64,000 nucleotides of DNA from Pseudomonas sp. RIT409 (GTDB lineage Bacteria > Pseudomonadota > Gammaproteobacteria > Pseudomonadales > Pseudomonadaceae): assembly GCF_003052515.2 (NCBI RefSeq), contig NZ_QARE02000008.1, positions 62,001-126,000 on the forward strand, in the 5' to 3' direction. The position numbers and the translations under genes are program-made. The notes below the pieces were generated by a model that saw only the letters and a list, made by a program, of their open reading frames with translations, had not been told where the DNA came from and ran no database searches. Each line of letters starts with the position of its first letter. Position 1 is the stretch's first letter. This document shows, one piece after another, positions 8,901-18,177 of this stretch.

Positions 8901-11222
8901 GCCCAGCAATACCGATTCCAGCCGCTGGAGCGACTCGAATTGCACCCAGCCTGAAGTACAGGACCACAGCACGATCGGCGAATCGGCGTCATCACCTTGC
9001 CTCAAGGCCAGCGTGTCGCCCAACCTGGCATGGGCGTGGTCGCCGTAGGTCAAGGACACGAAAAAAGCGTCCGTCACCGGTGTGCCAAGTGCCTGGCGAA
9101 GCGCGCGCGCAGGGCGATTCATCAGTTGCCAGACCATGTCGCTGCACGGCTTGTCGATCCAGCCCTGACGCGTCGCCAATGCCAGGCCCAGGCGCATGGC
9201 GTCTTCCCGCAGATTCAACGCTTCGGCAAAGGGAAGCACGCAACTGTCCTGCCGTCGCACCGGCCCCGTCCGATCTTGTGTGAACCGTTGCAGGTAGCGC
9301 TCGGCGAATTCCGCGCGGGCCTTTTCGAGCGCGTGATTGACCACTTCGGCTTCGAGACTTCCCCCCGACGCCGCGGCCATCCAACGCACCTGAGCCCCGC
9401 GGGGCAGGCGGCCGTCGCGGCGGCCGCTGACACACTCGAGCAGGAAGGTCACCAGGTCCATCGTCACGGCCTGCTGGGCTTCACTGACTGCCACTCCCGG
9501 AGAGGCGTCATCGACTGCGGCGTCCGACCGAGGAACCAGCCAATGGACCTGAACCTTGGTCGGGTCGACCGGCTCGTTGATCAACACGCACAAGTAGCGT
9601 TGCAATAAATCCGCGGCATGCTGGGGCAGCACAGGGTCCATCTGCCTCAAACGCTCGACCTTGGCGTCGAATTCCCGTGTTTGCTCTATCCACGACAGCG
9701 GGCGAGTGGCCGCAGGGTCGGCTCCGCTTGCATCGGTCGAGGACGGAGACGTCGACAGGGACGGCCCGAGCCATCGATCGCGGAAGGCGGCAGAACCGTC
9801 GTCGCGCCAGCGCCCTTCGCTGAACCGTAACTGCCGAGGGTCGAGTAAAGCACGGATGTCGAGCGCATCGTCGAGCATCGGGACGCGCTGGTCCGAGGCG
9901 CTGAAAATGCCTGCGGCGTACGCGAGATTGCGATGCTGCAACTCCAGAATCGAGTCGACGCGGTCCATAAACAGGGGCTCACCGATATCCTGCAGTTCGA
10001 CTTGCAGCGGCCCCGGGCTGAGCAGGACGGGTTGATCCTGCAATGCCACCGCAGCGCGCATTTGCCGGCGTCCGGCCGAGGTGGTCAAGTGCTGTACCAA
10101 AGCGGTCAGGCTCTGGAAATTCACCAGCGTGTGTTGCGGTGAAAACCACAGAATCGATGCATCGTTCTTGTCGGGCTGGAGAATGAACGTGCCTGCCAGC
10201 GCCATGGGTGCACTGTTTCCTACGCTGATATTCAATCGCTGACAGCGCAGCGGACTGCCGGCGGGAGGCGCGCCGACGGTCGAGTGAAGCAACGGCAGAA
10301 GTGCCCGGAATCGGTCAGCACCCACTGAGCCGTCATGTAACCGCGAGTACATTTCGAAGTGCACACTGTTCTTGAAGCTTTCGATGGCGAGGTCGCGCCG
10401 GGTACGGCGGTCGAGCCAGATTCCGCGCCAGTATGCCCGGAGCATCTGACCGTAGACCTGAGGGGTGGTGGCCACCGCATTGGCGATCGCCGTCGTGAAC
10501 AACGCGTGATCGGACGGGCCGGCCACACGGCCTCGGGTGTCGAGGAATTGCCGGCGACCTACTGCCGACAGCGGTACGCCACAGAAATCCTGGAATGCGG
10601 CCTGTGTGAGGGTCTGCGTGAAGGGGATCAGGTCGTCGCTCTGCGTGATCGGCACGACCTGAAGGATGTGTGCCTTGGGGTCGATGCTCATCTGCGGTAG
10701 CGTCTCGCGCAGGCGCAGGCCCAGTGCAGCGTTGGCGGCGTCCATGAGCGTGGGCGTTTGACGCAAAACGCTGCTCAACTGCTCGACGTGCCTGGCTTGA
10801 TGATCGATGACCGCCAGCATCTGCGCCTTGAAGGGGTCGCCCTCGATTCGCTGGACCTCGAACAAAGCATCCTGGGGCGCTGGCGAAAACCGGCTGAGCA
10901 GCACGTCCAGCAACGCCGCTCGATCATCGAAGGCTTCAAGGCCATCGGCGAGGGTATAAAGGTAGACCTTCGGAATAGCCACGTCGGTGTGGCTCAGCAC
11001 AAGGGCGGCAACGAGATCAAAGGTCTGGACGGCGCCGTCTGCCAATAGCAACCTGTCGACCCTGACCGGGTCCGGTTCAGATTGCGTCGGTTGGGCAATG
11101 CTCAGCAACCAGGCCTGCTCGGAGGTGTCGATGCGCTGACCCGCGAGGGCACGGCCCAAGGCATCGCTATATCGCGTGCGCAGCGATGCACTGTGGAAGA
11201 AACGTGAAAGGGGGGTGAACAT
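5934..11222 (-). CDS. Very large DUF6543/dermonecrotic-toxin-like protein with C-terminal HELSH zinc motif
   Basis: A 1762-residue protein with no signal peptide or membrane segment that I can see. The composition (long helical stretches with LP..LP and ARLGD-type segments) matches the DUF6543-containing proteins common in plant-associated Pseudomonas, often annotated as dermonecrotic-toxin-domain proteins. Near residue 1618 (bases 6357-6371) is HELSH, preceded by AANLI and followed about 11 residues later by EYLES, the arrangement of a zinc metallopeptidase with a downstream glutamate ligand. It could be a secreted or delivered effector; the delivery route is unknown. The start was set at MFTPLSRFF because AAGGAG precedes it. 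An upstream Met in frame lacks a ribosome-binding site. Its 3' end overlaps the convergent acyl-CoA dehydrogenase by 21 bases. Confidence 0.72.
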   Translation of the reverse strand: MFTPLSRFFHSASLRTRYSDALGRALAGQRIDTSEQAWLLSIAQPTQSEPDPVRVDRLLLADGAVQTFDLVAALVLSHTDVAIPKVYLYTLADGLEAFDDRAALLDVLLSRFSPAPQDALFEVQRIEGDPFKAQMLAVIDHQARHVEQLSSVLRQTPTLMDAANAALGLRLRETLPQMSIDPKAHILQVVPITQSDDLIPFTQTLTQAAFQDFCGVPLSAVGRRQFLDTRGRVAGPSDHALFTTAIANAVATTPQVYGQMLRAYWRGIWLDRRTRRDLAIESFKNSVHFEMYSRLHDGSVGADRFRALLPLLHSTVGAPPAGSPLRCQRLNISVGNSAPMALAGTFILQPDKNDASILWFSPQHTLVNFQSLTALVQHLTTSAGRRQMRAAVALQDQPVLLSPGPLQVELQDIGEPLFMDRVDSILELQHRNLAYAAGIFSASDQRVPMLDDALDIRALLDPRQLRFSEGRWRDDGSAAFRDRWLGPSLSTSPSSTDASGADPAATRPLSWIEQTREFDAKVERLRQMDPVLPQHAADLLQRYLCVLINEPVDPTKVQVHWLVPRSDAAVDDASPGVAVSEAQQAVTMDLVTFLLECVSGRRDGRLPRGAQVRWMAAASGGSLEAEVVNHALEKARAEFAERYLQRFTQDRTGPVRRQDSCVLPFAEALNLREDAMRLGLALATRQGWIDKPCSDMVWQLMNRPARALRQALGTPVTDAFFVSLTYGDHAHARLGDTLALRQGDDADSPIVLWSCTSGWVQFESLQRLESVLLGKFYGAHRERWLDLLGELDGARVRNYLLDADHGPLALRLDRIDGHVVEALQQQALAHQQERVGQLCPRAARQGLQGALMASLAPEAELDWLLSDMLDELAVRIRNSLFEALLPTWLTSASVAEQRLYEELLHRYYLDSDGGKDFLFDIPPLGAYTRERLATALNRDFPGQALDPDRIGVVSQQYVSALPPVGQLPSSVPAATIRHRETLTEYAINRFIDYQDAAISVASDDQPQAVALLTPTYLRRLIRTLDIGTGYRTLLSEALNPADPQSPKRKRLFIEQVPSVIQAITLSEKLQGKLSLVGYQFVASIFEMPDGLAREPVSGVQIIITPLQLVADAGMTPDRAAGVYLIRPTSAEAGPIVLCALHHSPFMFREYASEAALLEDIRQDRPLQALLLERLDPKVHRRYAHGGFVEPHLPFLDNGPGDVPFERPGPVTLAVAEIKGNALQVLFDDTVKLLIDASVANTVTNDETDRAGRVFLAKLGFEQVMTLLPDKLVALIMLWQSQDLFRASAAAASQRRWGEALSEFSAALGVMVSVREKRLDDNPTEDVDVTESNANRETPPAPAFSWRTASLTTAQRVALSRLEAREVTLQSLRHDPLLNLYRGEPGDTSYAVVEGKVYQVQQLSENGDWRIVGENGQAGPRLLLDGTQHWQLDLDLRLRGGGGASGRYHQSRVDQMAEDLIVIEASGMPQIRHLYRDRARRIGQAHLKAKRYLEDAMDNLHAYRRQPGQASKVKDIIGDFFGTDAPEPWLVDSVDRAARGLFAAIMDSSLAPFTSTRYVVGSTRSGSEGVTAFIVTGDPKQRIFLTERFFNVPHFALKPAARAEGFDPAAHYRAANLIHELSHQVLDTYDIEYLESMAPYPDLLADDSADALATRLMAARLHGERLSHRSARDMLFTVYEAGRRRDLQQADGRGYEVILRLTGTKTVDQARDVFLADLRVRSEIILRNADSLTLLILKLGRRNFTVPTPPPIRRNRALQDVVA

Positions 11223-11456
11223 GAAGGCTCCTTTTTCATGGAAAAGCCTTGCCTGGCAAAAGGCCCGGCAGGGGCTACATGAAAGGAGCGTAAGGGGAAG
11301 CGTGAGGGCAACTGCGCTACATAATGCTGTACAAAGGCGCTGAAAATTCCGATTGACTCGGCCCAGGGCACGACGACTCAACCGCAGGCGACGCCATGTC
11401 GGAATGGGCGTGACGAGCACGCCCCCTCGAAGCCGCCGCTGCGGATGGGCTAGGCG

Positions 11457-12020
11457 TCACGCCTTCAAGGTACGCGCCACATGCGCGGCAAACGCATCAA
11501 TGATGCTCTGCAGGAATGGACGGGTTTTCTCGCTCAGCTTGCCCTGCTCATCGAAGAAGCTACCGGCATTTCCCAGATACGCCTCGGGCTGTTGCATGCA
11601 CAGCACGTCGAGGAAGACGAAACTCTGGCGCAGGTGCTGGTTGGCACCGAATCCTCCGATGGCACCTGGGGACACGCTGATCACCGCTGCGGGTTTGGCT
11701 TTGCCCCACGCGCTCTGACCGTAGGGACGCGACCCCACGTCGATGGCGTTTTTCAGCGCACCTGGCACGGAACGGTTGTATTCGGGGGTCACGAACAGAA
11801 ACCCGTCAGCCCCCTGCAACGCCTGACGGAAGGCGGTGTAAGCGGCGGGTGGCGAATCGTGGTCGATGTCTTCGTTGTACAGAGGCAGGTCGCCAATTTC
11901 GACGATGTTCAGTTTCAGGCTGGGAGGGGCCAACTCGGCCAGTGCGCGGGCGACTTTGCGGTTGATGGACTCTTTTCTCAAGCTGCCGACAATGACTGCG
12001 ATCGAATGAACCTGGCTCAT
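11457..12020 (-). CDS. NAD(P)H-dependent FMN reductase (chromate/quinone reductase type)
   Basis: A 187-residue flavodoxin-like reductase. The N-terminal IAVIVGSLRKESINRKVARAL is the FMN phosphate-binding loop of this family. TPEYNRSVPGALKNAIDVGSRP is the second family signature, and ISVSPGAIGGFGANQHLRQ the third. These cytosolic enzymes use NAD(P)H to reduce FMN, quinones or, in ChrR-type members, chromate, and are usually linked to oxidative-stress defence. It stands alone: the neighbours on either side are unrelated. The exact electron acceptor cannot be told from sequence. Confidence 0.87.
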   Translation of the reverse strand: MSQVHSIAVIVGSLRKESINRKVARALAELAPPSLKLNIVEIGDLPLYNEDIDHDSPPAAYTAFRQALQGADGFLFVTPEYNRSVPGALKNAIDVGSRPYGQSAWGKAKPAAVISVSPGAIGGFGANQHLRQSFVFLDVLCMQQPEAYLGNAGSFFDEQGKLSEKTRPFLQSIIDAFAAHVARTLKA

Positions 12021-12321
12021 GAACCTGACCTTCTATGTGATGGGAGAAGTGACAGTTATAGATGAAACACGCCGTTTATTCAGCGCTGTTTTTCGTTGTC
12101 TTTGATCGAACCATCCGATCTACCACCAGGATGTCACCTGCCCTTTCTCGACACATTTTTTTACTTGGCCCCAAACTACCCTGAAAAAACACGGTCTGAA
12201 GGGCTTGAGCGCGGGAGGCGCCCGAAGGTTCGGCGGCCGAGTCTTGAAACGAACAAGGATTTACGGCGGGCAGTGTCAGGCTGTGCGCAAACCAGCGGTT
12301 TTTTCAGAGGTTACACAGCAA
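12021..12321. other. 301-bp intergenic region
   Basis: Separates the minus-strand FMN reductase from the plus-strand 71-residue gene, so it must contain both promoters. An open frame runs through 12205-12321 into the small gene but begins without a ribosome-binding site. I see no tRNA, repeat or clear operator in it. Confidence 0.5.
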
Positions 12322-12537
12322 ATGGCTTCACATGATCATGTCGCACAGTTCCATGCACGAGATGCCGAGGGACGCATCTATCCCGTGCGGGAATTCCATG
12401 ATTTCAAGCCAGACGAAACAGGCGAAATGAAACAAGTGGTCACCTATCGCCTGGTCATCGGCGACCGCGTGACCCATCTGGGCGGCGACGAGTTCGAACT
12501 GGTTCAATCCGGAATCAAGCTGACCCGGGTGAGCTAG
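12322..12537 (+). CDS. Conserved small hypothetical protein (71 residues)
   Basis: The translation MASHDHVAQFHARDAEGRIYPVREFHDF is followed by a compact beta-rich sequence ending in GDEFELVQSGIKLTRVS. It is charged, with no signal peptide, cysteines or membrane segment. The pattern (alternating hydrophobic strands such as VVTYRLVIGDRVTHLG) suggests a small beta-barrel or sheet protein. I recognise it as the kind of short conserved protein found in many pseudomonads but can name no function. The ATG at 12322 was chosen because a CAGAGG site lies about 10 bases upstream. The frame is open further upstream without similar support. Confidence 0.65.
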   Translation: MASHDHVAQFHARDAEGRIYPVREFHDFKPDETGEMKQVVTYRLVIGDRVTHLGGDEFELVQSGIKLTRVS

Positions 12538-12598
12538 ACGCCCGCCATGACGCCGCCCCTCCCTTCACGTTGCGGCGGCGACCTGAAACCTGCGCTGT

Positions 12599-13156
12599 TC
12601 ACTCGTCGAACAGGAGGTACCAGAAAATCGCAGCTTCCCGCGTGCCCGGGTCGATCGCGCGATACCGCAGGTGATCCACGCCGCCTACCACGAACCCGTA
12701 ACGCTCATACAGGCGGCACGCCCCAAGGTTATTGTTCTGGGTTTCCAGCATGATGCCTGGCAGTTGGCGTTCCCGGCTCCAGTGCCGGGCAACGTCGAGC
12801 AGTTGACGCGCGACCCCGTTGCCACGTGCAACTGCGTCGACTGCCAGTTCATCGATGTGCGCGAATCCGCTCCAGTGCTTGCTGATCACCAGGTGACCGA
12901 CCGGATCTTCGCCTGACCAGGCCACCAGCACCGTGCCCTCCCCGCCATCCCGGTAGTTGCAAAACTCCTGCGAATCGATGCCGTAGTTCTTCAGGTAGGG
13001 CTCGACGGGATCGACCGGCCATTGCGCCACGGGCAACCCCATCACCACCTGTGCATAACCGGTGACCGTGAAGGTGAATTCGCAGTTGAGAAGGTAATCT
13101 TCGAAACATTCGTCGGCGACGCGAATATTCAGCGCCAGACTCGGCAGTGTCGTCAT
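12599..13156 (-). CDS. GNAT-family N-acetyltransferase (streptothricin-acetyltransferase-like)
   Basis: A 185-residue GNAT enzyme. The acetyl-CoA-binding motif A is visible as HIDELAVDAVARGNGVARQLLDVA (Q/R-x-x-G-x-G/A type), followed by motif B, LETQNNNLGACRLYERYGFVVGG. The ETQNNN..ACRLYERYGF pattern is typical of streptothricin acetyltransferase-like members. The actual acceptor in this organism is unknown and resistance should not be assumed. The start at 13156 is favoured by AGGAGG immediately upstream; an in-frame Met 13 codons earlier lacks one. It lies downstream of dnaQ on the same strand with a 57-bp gap. Confidence 0.85.
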   Translation of the reverse strand: MTTLPSLALNIRVADECFEDYLLNCEFTFTVTGYAQVVMGLPVAQWPVDPVEPYLKNYGIDSQEFCNYRDGGEGTVLVAWSGEDPVGHLVISKHWSGFAHIDELAVDAVARGNGVARQLLDVARHWSRERQLPGIMLETQNNNLGACRLYERYGFVVGGVDHLRYRAIDPGTREAAIFWYLLFDE

Positions 13157-13213
13157 CGGGCCTCCTGCGCCATCGATGATAGGGGCTGCCTTCATTAAAG
13201 CAGCCCTGACCGA

Positions 13214-13975
13214 TCAGCCTTGCTGCGTTTGCGCGCCCTGCAACTGGGTCCACAGCGCCGGAGCACCAGCGGCCTTGGCGATGATCGCCAGGCGCACTTC
13301 GTGCTCGGCGAGCTCGGCCTCGCTGGCGAGAACGATTCGACCTGGGGTGCGGTCGAGGATGCGGCGGACTTCCGAAGGCCGCTCGCCGCCTCCTTCTCCA
13401 TCACTGTTGGCGGCGAGCGACAGCGTCGTCTGGCCACCGGTCATCGCCAGATAGACGTCGGCGAGGATTTCCGAGTCAAGCAATGCGCCGTGCAGTTCGC
13501 GGCCGGAGTTGTCGACGTCGTAGCGTTTGCACAACGCATCGAGGCTGTTGCGCTGCCCCGGATGACGCTCGCGCGCCATGGCCAGCGTGTCGAGTACCGT
13601 GCAATAGACTGACAGGTCGGCGCGGTCGTGTTGCCCGATCAGCGCAAATTCGTTGTTGAGAAAGCCCACGTCGAACGGCGCGTTGTGGATGATCAGCTGC
13701 GCGCCTTTGATGAACTCGTAGAACTCGTCCGCCACTTCGGCGAAACGCGGTTTGCCGACGAGGAACTGATCCGTGATGCCGTGGACCCCGATAGCGCCCT
13801 CGTCACTTTCACGATCCGGCTGCAGGTAGACGTGAAAATGCCGCCCGGTCAAACGCCGGCCGATGACCTCCACGCAACCGATTTCGATCACCCGATGGCC
13901 GTCGGTGACGGGCATACCGGTGGTTTCGGTGTCGAGCACGACCCGACGTTCAGAGATGGTGTTTTCTACAGTCAT
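13214..13975 (-). CDS. dnaQ: DNA polymerase III epsilon subunit (3'-5' proofreading exonuclease)
   Basis: A 253-residue DnaQ. Exonuclease motif I is VVLDTETTGM near residue 15 (catalytic Asp and Glu), motif II is IIHNAPFDVGFLNNE near residue 95, and motif III is HGALLDSEILADVYLAM with catalytic His and Asp near residue 160. The C-terminal tail after about residue 185 is the segment that binds the alpha polymerase subunit. It proofreads inside the replicative polymerase core. It sits downstream of rnhA on the same strand, the conserved rnhA/dnaQ pairing known from gammaproteobacteria (divergent in E. coli, co-directional here). Confidence 0.95.
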   Translation of the reverse strand: MTVENTISERRVVLDTETTGMPVTDGHRVIEIGCVEVIGRRLTGRHFHVYLQPDRESDEGAIGVHGITDQFLVGKPRFAEVADEFYEFIKGAQLIIHNAPFDVGFLNNEFALIGQHDRADLSVYCTVLDTLAMARERHPGQRNSLDALCKRYDVDNSGRELHGALLDSEILADVYLAMTGGQTTLSLAANSDGEGGGERPSEVRRILDRTPGRIVLASEAELAEHEVRLAIIAKAAGAPALWTQLQGAQTQQG

Positions 13976-14118
13976 TGCCTGGCGCCTCGGTTTCAGGCGC
14001 GGATATTAACACGCAAGGATTTTGCCGTGTGGGCCTGCGCGATCGGACAGCGCAATACCTGAAGATCAACCTGATCACGCAACGGACACCCCGACAGCGC
14101 GGTACCCTGCGCCACCCT

Positions 14119-14571
14119 TCAGCCGTGCTTGAGCCCGCGGACCTCAGCCACACCGCGGTTGGCCAGTTGATCCGCCCGTTCGTTGCCGTAATGCCCGATA
14201 TGCCCGCGCACCCATTTCCAGGTGACCGTGTGGCGGTTGACCTGCTCATCCAGTTGCATCCACAGGTCGGCGTTCTTGACCGGCTCCTTGGCCGCTGTCT
14301 TCCAGCCACGCTGTTTCCAGTTGGCCATCCACTCGGTGATGCCTTTCATCACGTACTGCGAGTCGGTCACCAGCGTCACATCGCAAGGCCGCTTGAGCTC
14401 TTCCAGCCCGCGAATCGCCGCCAGCAATTCCATGCGGTTGTTGGTGGTGTTGGCTTCACCGCCCCAGAGTTCCTTTTCGACGCCTTTGCACACTAACAGC
14501 GCGCCCCAGCCGCCCGGTCCGGGATTGCCTTTGCAGGCGCCATCGGAAAAGAGTTCTACGGTATCGCTCAT
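14119..14571 (-). CDS. rnhA: Ribonuclease HI
   Basis: A 150-residue RNase HI of normal length. All active-site residues are visible: Asp in [19 protein letters not shown], Glu in [11 protein letters not shown], Asp in [13 protein letters not shown], and His with the final Asp in [16 protein letters not shown]. It degrades the RNA strand of RNA-DNA hybrids (R-loops and primer remnants) in the cytoplasm. It lies between a methyltransferase gene and dnaQ, all on the minus strand, with short gaps (33 bp upstream, 143 bp downstream), suggesting a shared transcript. Confidence 0.96.
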   Translation of the reverse strand: MSDTVELFSDGACKGNPGPGGWGALLVCKGVEKELWGGEANTTNNRMELLAAIRGLEELKRPCDVTLVTDSQYVMKGITEWMANWKQRGWKTAAKEPVKNADLWMQLDEQVNRHTVTWKWVRGHIGHYGNERADQLANRGVAEVRGLKHG

Positions 14572-14604
14572 TGCGCTCGTTCCAGAAATGAAGAAGCCCG
14601 GCCA

Positions 14605-15363
14605 TCAAGGCTCGGGACTGCGCCGATTGACCTTGGCCATCGGCAGCGGCAACAGTTTGCCCATCGGCTCGCGACGGGGCATGCGCAACGGGCGAAGGCC
14701 CGATACGAGCTTGCGTGCCACCAGAATGTAAAAGCCGCCGCCCGGACTTTGCCAGCCACCGCCCAGACGCTCCAGGCCTGAGAGGCGACTCTGCCAGGCA
14801 GGCGAGGCCAGCGGCGGACGATAGCACCCGAACCGGCGTTTCTCCAGCGCGAAGCCCAGCAGATTCAACCAGTCGCCGACACGTGACGGGGAGATGCACC
14901 GGGCCCGGCGCAGCGCATCGTTGGCAAAAAAATGCCGAATGCCCCAGGCGCTCCAAGGGTTGATGCCCACGATCACCAGGTGCCCACCGGGGCGAACGCT
15001 GCTCGCCGCTTCGCGCAACAGGCCGTGGGGTGAAAGACAGAAGTCCAGACCGTGCTGCATGACGACCACGTCGGCGGCATGCTCACTCAACGGCCACGCC
15101 TGCTCTTCACAGACGATCTCGACGCCCGGCAGTGGTGCGCCCAGGCGCACATTGCGTTGCACCTGCGTGGCGGCGGGCGGCGTCTGCGCCGAGGGGCCGT
15201 AATGCACCAGGTAGCCACCAAAGAAACGCTCCAGTTCCTCTTCGAGTACGCGGCGTTCTTCTTCCAGCAACAATTGCCCTACGGGCCCGGACAACCACTC
15301 ACGGGCCGAGCTGATCAACTCAAGCCATTCGGGGTCGGCCTGAGCGAACGCTTCATCGGTCAT
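14605..15363 (-). CDS. Class I SAM-dependent methyltransferase (YafS-like)
   Basis: A 252-residue protein with a Methyltransf_11-type core. The core includes [61 protein letters not shown], where the acidic loop and the PGG motif mark a Rossmann methyltransferase. The N-terminal GxGxG glycine loop is not obvious, which is usual in this subgroup. It is the first gene of the minus-strand group with rnhA and dnaQ and is divergent from gloB, the same neighbourhood as E. coli yafS-gloB-rnhA-dnaQ. The substrate is unknown. Confidence 0.8.
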   Translation of the reverse strand: MTDEAFAQADPEWLELISSAREWLSGPVGQLLLEEERRVLEEELERFFGGYLVHYGPSAQTPPAATQVQRNVRLGAPLPGVEIVCEEQAWPLSEHAADVVVMQHGLDFCLSPHGLLREAASSVRPGGHLVIVGINPWSAWGIRHFFANDALRRARCISPSRVGDWLNLLGFALEKRRFGCYRPPLASPAWQSRLSGLERLGGGWQSPGGGFYILVARKLVSGLRPLRMPRREPMGKLLPLPMAKVNRRSPEP

Positions 15364-15458
15364 TTTCGGTCTCCATGAGACGTCCCGCGCGAGGTGCTCG
15401 CCTGGAACCTGTTCAGACTCTAAGATTGCACTTTGTTTCCAGCCAAGTGAATCGCGCC

Positions 15459-16238
15459 ATGATACAGATCGACGCCCTGCCCGCTTTCACCGATAACTAC
15501 ATCTGGTTGTTACAAGACACTACCAACAAACGGTGCGCCGTGGTCGATCCGGGTGACGCGGCCCCCGTGCTCAGTTGGCTGCAAGCCCACCCGGGATGGA
15601 CCCTCACCGACATTCTGGTCACGCATCATCACGCCGATCATACCGGCGGCGTCGCTGAACTGAAAAACGTCACCGACGCCCGGGTCTACGGCCCCGCTGA
15701 CGAAAACATACCGGCCCGTGACGTCGGCCTGACCGACGGTCAACGCATCGAGGTGCTGGGGTTGGACTTTCAACTGTTCGCTGTTCCGGGCCACACGTTG
15801 GGCCACATTGCCTATTATCACGCCGACGCATCGGTGCCGTTGCTGTTCTGCGGCGACACGCTGTTTGCCGCCGGCTGTGGTCGTCTCTTCGAAGGTACGC
15901 CCGAGCAAATGCATCGGTCCTTGAGCCGACTCGGCGCCCTGCCCGACGCCACGTTGGTGTATTGCACGCACGAATACACCTTGAGCAACCTGCGGTTCGC
16001 CGTTGCAGTGGAGCCGAACAACCCGGACGTCGCCGGCCGCCTCGAAGAGGTCACCCGCTGGCGCGCGCAAAATCGCATCAGCCTTCCCTCGACCCTGGCA
16101 CTGGAGCACCGGACCAACCCGTTCCTGCGCGTCTCACAACCCTTGGTCAAACAAAAAGCGGACGAACGGACAGGCACGGACAATGCCTCGCCCGTGGCGG
16201 TTTTTGCCGCGCTGCGGGAATGGAAAAACACGTTCTGA
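15459..16238 (+). CDS. gloB: Hydroxyacylglutathione hydrolase (glyoxalase II)
   Basis: A 259-residue metallo-beta-lactamase-fold hydrolase. The zinc-binding motif is [10 protein letters not shown] near residue 56; further ligands are in [37 protein letters not shown] and [11 protein letters not shown]. It hydrolyses S-lactoylglutathione to lactate and glutathione, the second step of methylglyoxal detoxification. The ATG at 15459 begins [18 protein letters not shown], the standard GloB N-terminus. Upstream in-frame codons do not resemble the family. The gene is divergent from the methyltransferase and precedes mltD. Confidence 0.94.
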   Translation: MIQIDALPAFTDNYIWLLQDTTNKRCAVVDPGDAAPVLSWLQAHPGWTLTDILVTHHHADHTGGVAELKNVTDARVYGPADENIPARDVGLTDGQRIEVLGLDFQLFAVPGHTLGHIAYYHADASVPLLFCGDTLFAAGCGRLFEGTPEQMHRSLSRLGALPDATLVYCTHEYTLSNLRFAVAVEPNNPDVAGRLEEVTRWRAQNRISLPSTLALEHRTNPFLRVSQPLVKQKADERTGTDNASPVAVFAALREWKNTF

Positions 16239-16336
16239 ACCGGTGGGGAATCTCGACGAAAATGCTGAAAGGTTGACCGTTCCGGAGACGCTTTCTAGAA
16301 TCGCCCGACATTTTCGACTGGATACCCCACCAGCCA

Positions 16337-17944
16337 ATGTCGTCATCCACACGCAATCCCTTTAATTCCGACGCATTGACTCGGTTGGCCCAGGCAATCG
16401 CGGTAGTCGCGAGCGCAACCTTGGCGGGCTGTCAGACGACCAGCAGCCTGGACGCCGGCGCCTCGGCAAACGTCGCGCACCCTCCCGCCACCGTCAAGCC
16501 GAAGTCCGCTTTCGTGGCCCGCAAGCCAAGCCCTCTCGCCCCGCCCCATGATGTCTGGGAACGGATGCGTCAGGGGTTCCAATTGCAGGACGGCAACGAC
16601 CTGAACCCTCGTATCGAACAGCAGCGCCTGTGGTTCGCCAACAACCCCTCGTTCCTCGAAACGGCGGGAGAGCGCGGCAGTCTCTACATGCACTACATCG
16701 TCGAACGTCTGGAAGAACGCAACATGCCGCTGGAGCTGGCGCTGCTGCCGGTGATCGAAAGCGCCTACAACCCGATGGCGTTGTCCCGCAGTGACGCGGC
16801 GGGTATCTGGCAGTTCATTCCGTCCACGGGGCGCTACTTCAACCTGCGTCAGACCAATTTCTACGACGGCCGGCGTGACATCACCGCCTCCACCACTGCC
16901 GCACTGGACTACCTGACCAAGCTGCACGATATGTTCAACGGGGACTGGCTGCTGGCGCTGGCGGCCTATAACGCCGGCGAAGGTACGGTCAGCCGCGCCA
17001 TCGAACGCAACGAGAAACTCAACCTCCCGACTGACTACTGGAACCTGCCCTTGCCGCAGGAGACCCGCGACTATGTGCCCAAATTGCTGGCACTGTCGCA
17101 AGTGGTCCTGTCGCCGGAGGCCTATGGCGTCAACCTCAGCCCCATCGACAACAAGCCTTACTTCGAAGTGGTCGAGTTGAACCAGCGCATGGACCTTTCC
17201 AAGGTCGCGCAGATGGCCAATATCGACGAAGACGAACTGATGCAGCTCAATCCGGCATTCAAGAAGCGGCTGACGATCGACGGCCCTCAGCATCTACTGG
17301 TGCCGACGTCCAAATCACAATTGCTGGCCGCCAGCCTGTCGAACATGAAGCCCGAGGAACTGGTGGATTGGCAGCAGTATCGCGTTCGGCCGGGTGACAG
17401 CCTGGCCAGCATCGCCAGCCGCTACAAAGTCTCCACCAGCACCCTCAAAGACCTCAACAAGCTGTCCAGCAACCACCTCAAACGTGGCCAGGCATTGACG
17501 ATTCCTGTACAGCCGGGCATGAAGATGGCCATGCCGGTGTTCGAAGAAGTGGCCGAAGCGGACGAAAAGCCAACCCGCACGCGCACGTATAAAGTGAAGA
17601 AAGGCGACAACCTGGGGCAGATCGCGCGCATCAACAAGGTTGAAGTCAAGGACTTGCAGCACTGGAACAAACTGTCCGGCTACAACCTGAAAGTCGGCCA
17701 GACCCTGGTCATGCAGGATACCCGCGCTCCGGCCAAGGCCAGCGCACGCGCAGTGGCCAAGGCGGACGGCAGCGGCAAAGGCGCCGAAGGCAAACCGATG
17801 CAATACAAGATCCAGAAAGGCGATTCGATGTATCTGGTCGCCAAACGTTTCAACGTCGAGATGCAGCACCTCAAACGCTGGAACCCCCGCAGCGGCCAGG
17901 CGCTGAAGCCGGGGCAGACGTTGACGGTGTACTTGCCGCATTGA
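16337..17944 (+). CDS. mltD: Membrane-bound lytic murein transglycosylase D with three LysM repeats
   Basis: A 535-residue lipoprotein. The N-terminal segment ends in LAGCQ, a lipobox, so it should be anchored in the outer membrane. The SLT catalytic domain spans about residues 100-260, with the catalytic Glu in PVIESAYNPMALSRSDAAGIWQF near residue 140. Three LysM peptidoglycan-binding repeats follow, starting YRVRPGDSLASIA, YKVKKGDNLGQIA and YKIQKGDSMYLVA. It cleaves glycan strands to 1,6-anhydro products during wall turnover. MltD next to gloB is a conserved arrangement. The gene is followed by a palindromic repeat element. Confidence 0.93.
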   Translation: MSSSTRNPFNSDALTRLAQAIAVVASATLAGCQTTSSLDAGASANVAHPPATVKPKSAFVARKPSPLAPPHDVWERMRQGFQLQDGNDLNPRIEQQRLWFANNPSFLETAGERGSLYMHYIVERLEERNMPLELALLPVIESAYNPMALSRSDAAGIWQFIPSTGRYFNLRQTNFYDGRRDITASTTAALDYLTKLHDMFNGDWLLALAAYNAGEGTVSRAIERNEKLNLPTDYWNLPLPQETRDYVPKLLALSQVVLSPEAYGVNLSPIDNKPYFEVVELNQRMDLSKVAQMANIDEDELMQLNPAFKKRLTIDGPQHLLVPTSKSQLLAASLSNMKPEELVDWQQYRVRPGDSLASIASRYKVSTSTLKDLNKLSSNHLKRGQALTIPVQPGMKMAMPVFEEVAEADEKPTRTRTYKVKKGDNLGQIARINKVEVKDLQHWNKLSGYNLKVGQTLVMQDTRAPAKASARAVAKADGSGKGAEGKPMQYKIQKGDSMYLVAKRFNVEMQHLKRWNPRSGQALKPGQTLTVYLPH

Positions 17945-17978
17945 TCCTTCAGCTAGCGCTTAACCTGTTGAAGAGGAT

Positions 17979-18087
17979 TGTTCCCACGCTCCGCGTGGGA
18001 ACAACTCCGCTTACGCTCTGCGTCAGTTAGCAGGTCGACGCGGAGCGTCGGGAGACGCATTCCCACGCGGAGCGTGGGTACGATCAA
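17979..18087. repeat. Palindromic intergenic element (TTCCCACG type), copy 1
   Basis: Begins with a perfect palindrome containing TTCCCACGCTCCGCGTGG, has an internal GACGCGGAGCGTC palindrome, and ends with an inverted version (TTCCCACGCGGAGCGTGG). The same 110-bp layout recurs at 50469-50579 and as a remnant at 26417-26452. It is non-coding and lies between mltD and the peptide-importer operon. Confidence 0.8.
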
Positions 18088-18177
18088 CGCCCAACACAGC
18101 TGCCCCTCTACCCCACCCTTTTTCCAGCCCATACAAGCTGTTACTGTGACCGACCGCTGCCTGGATCGAACACCGAC

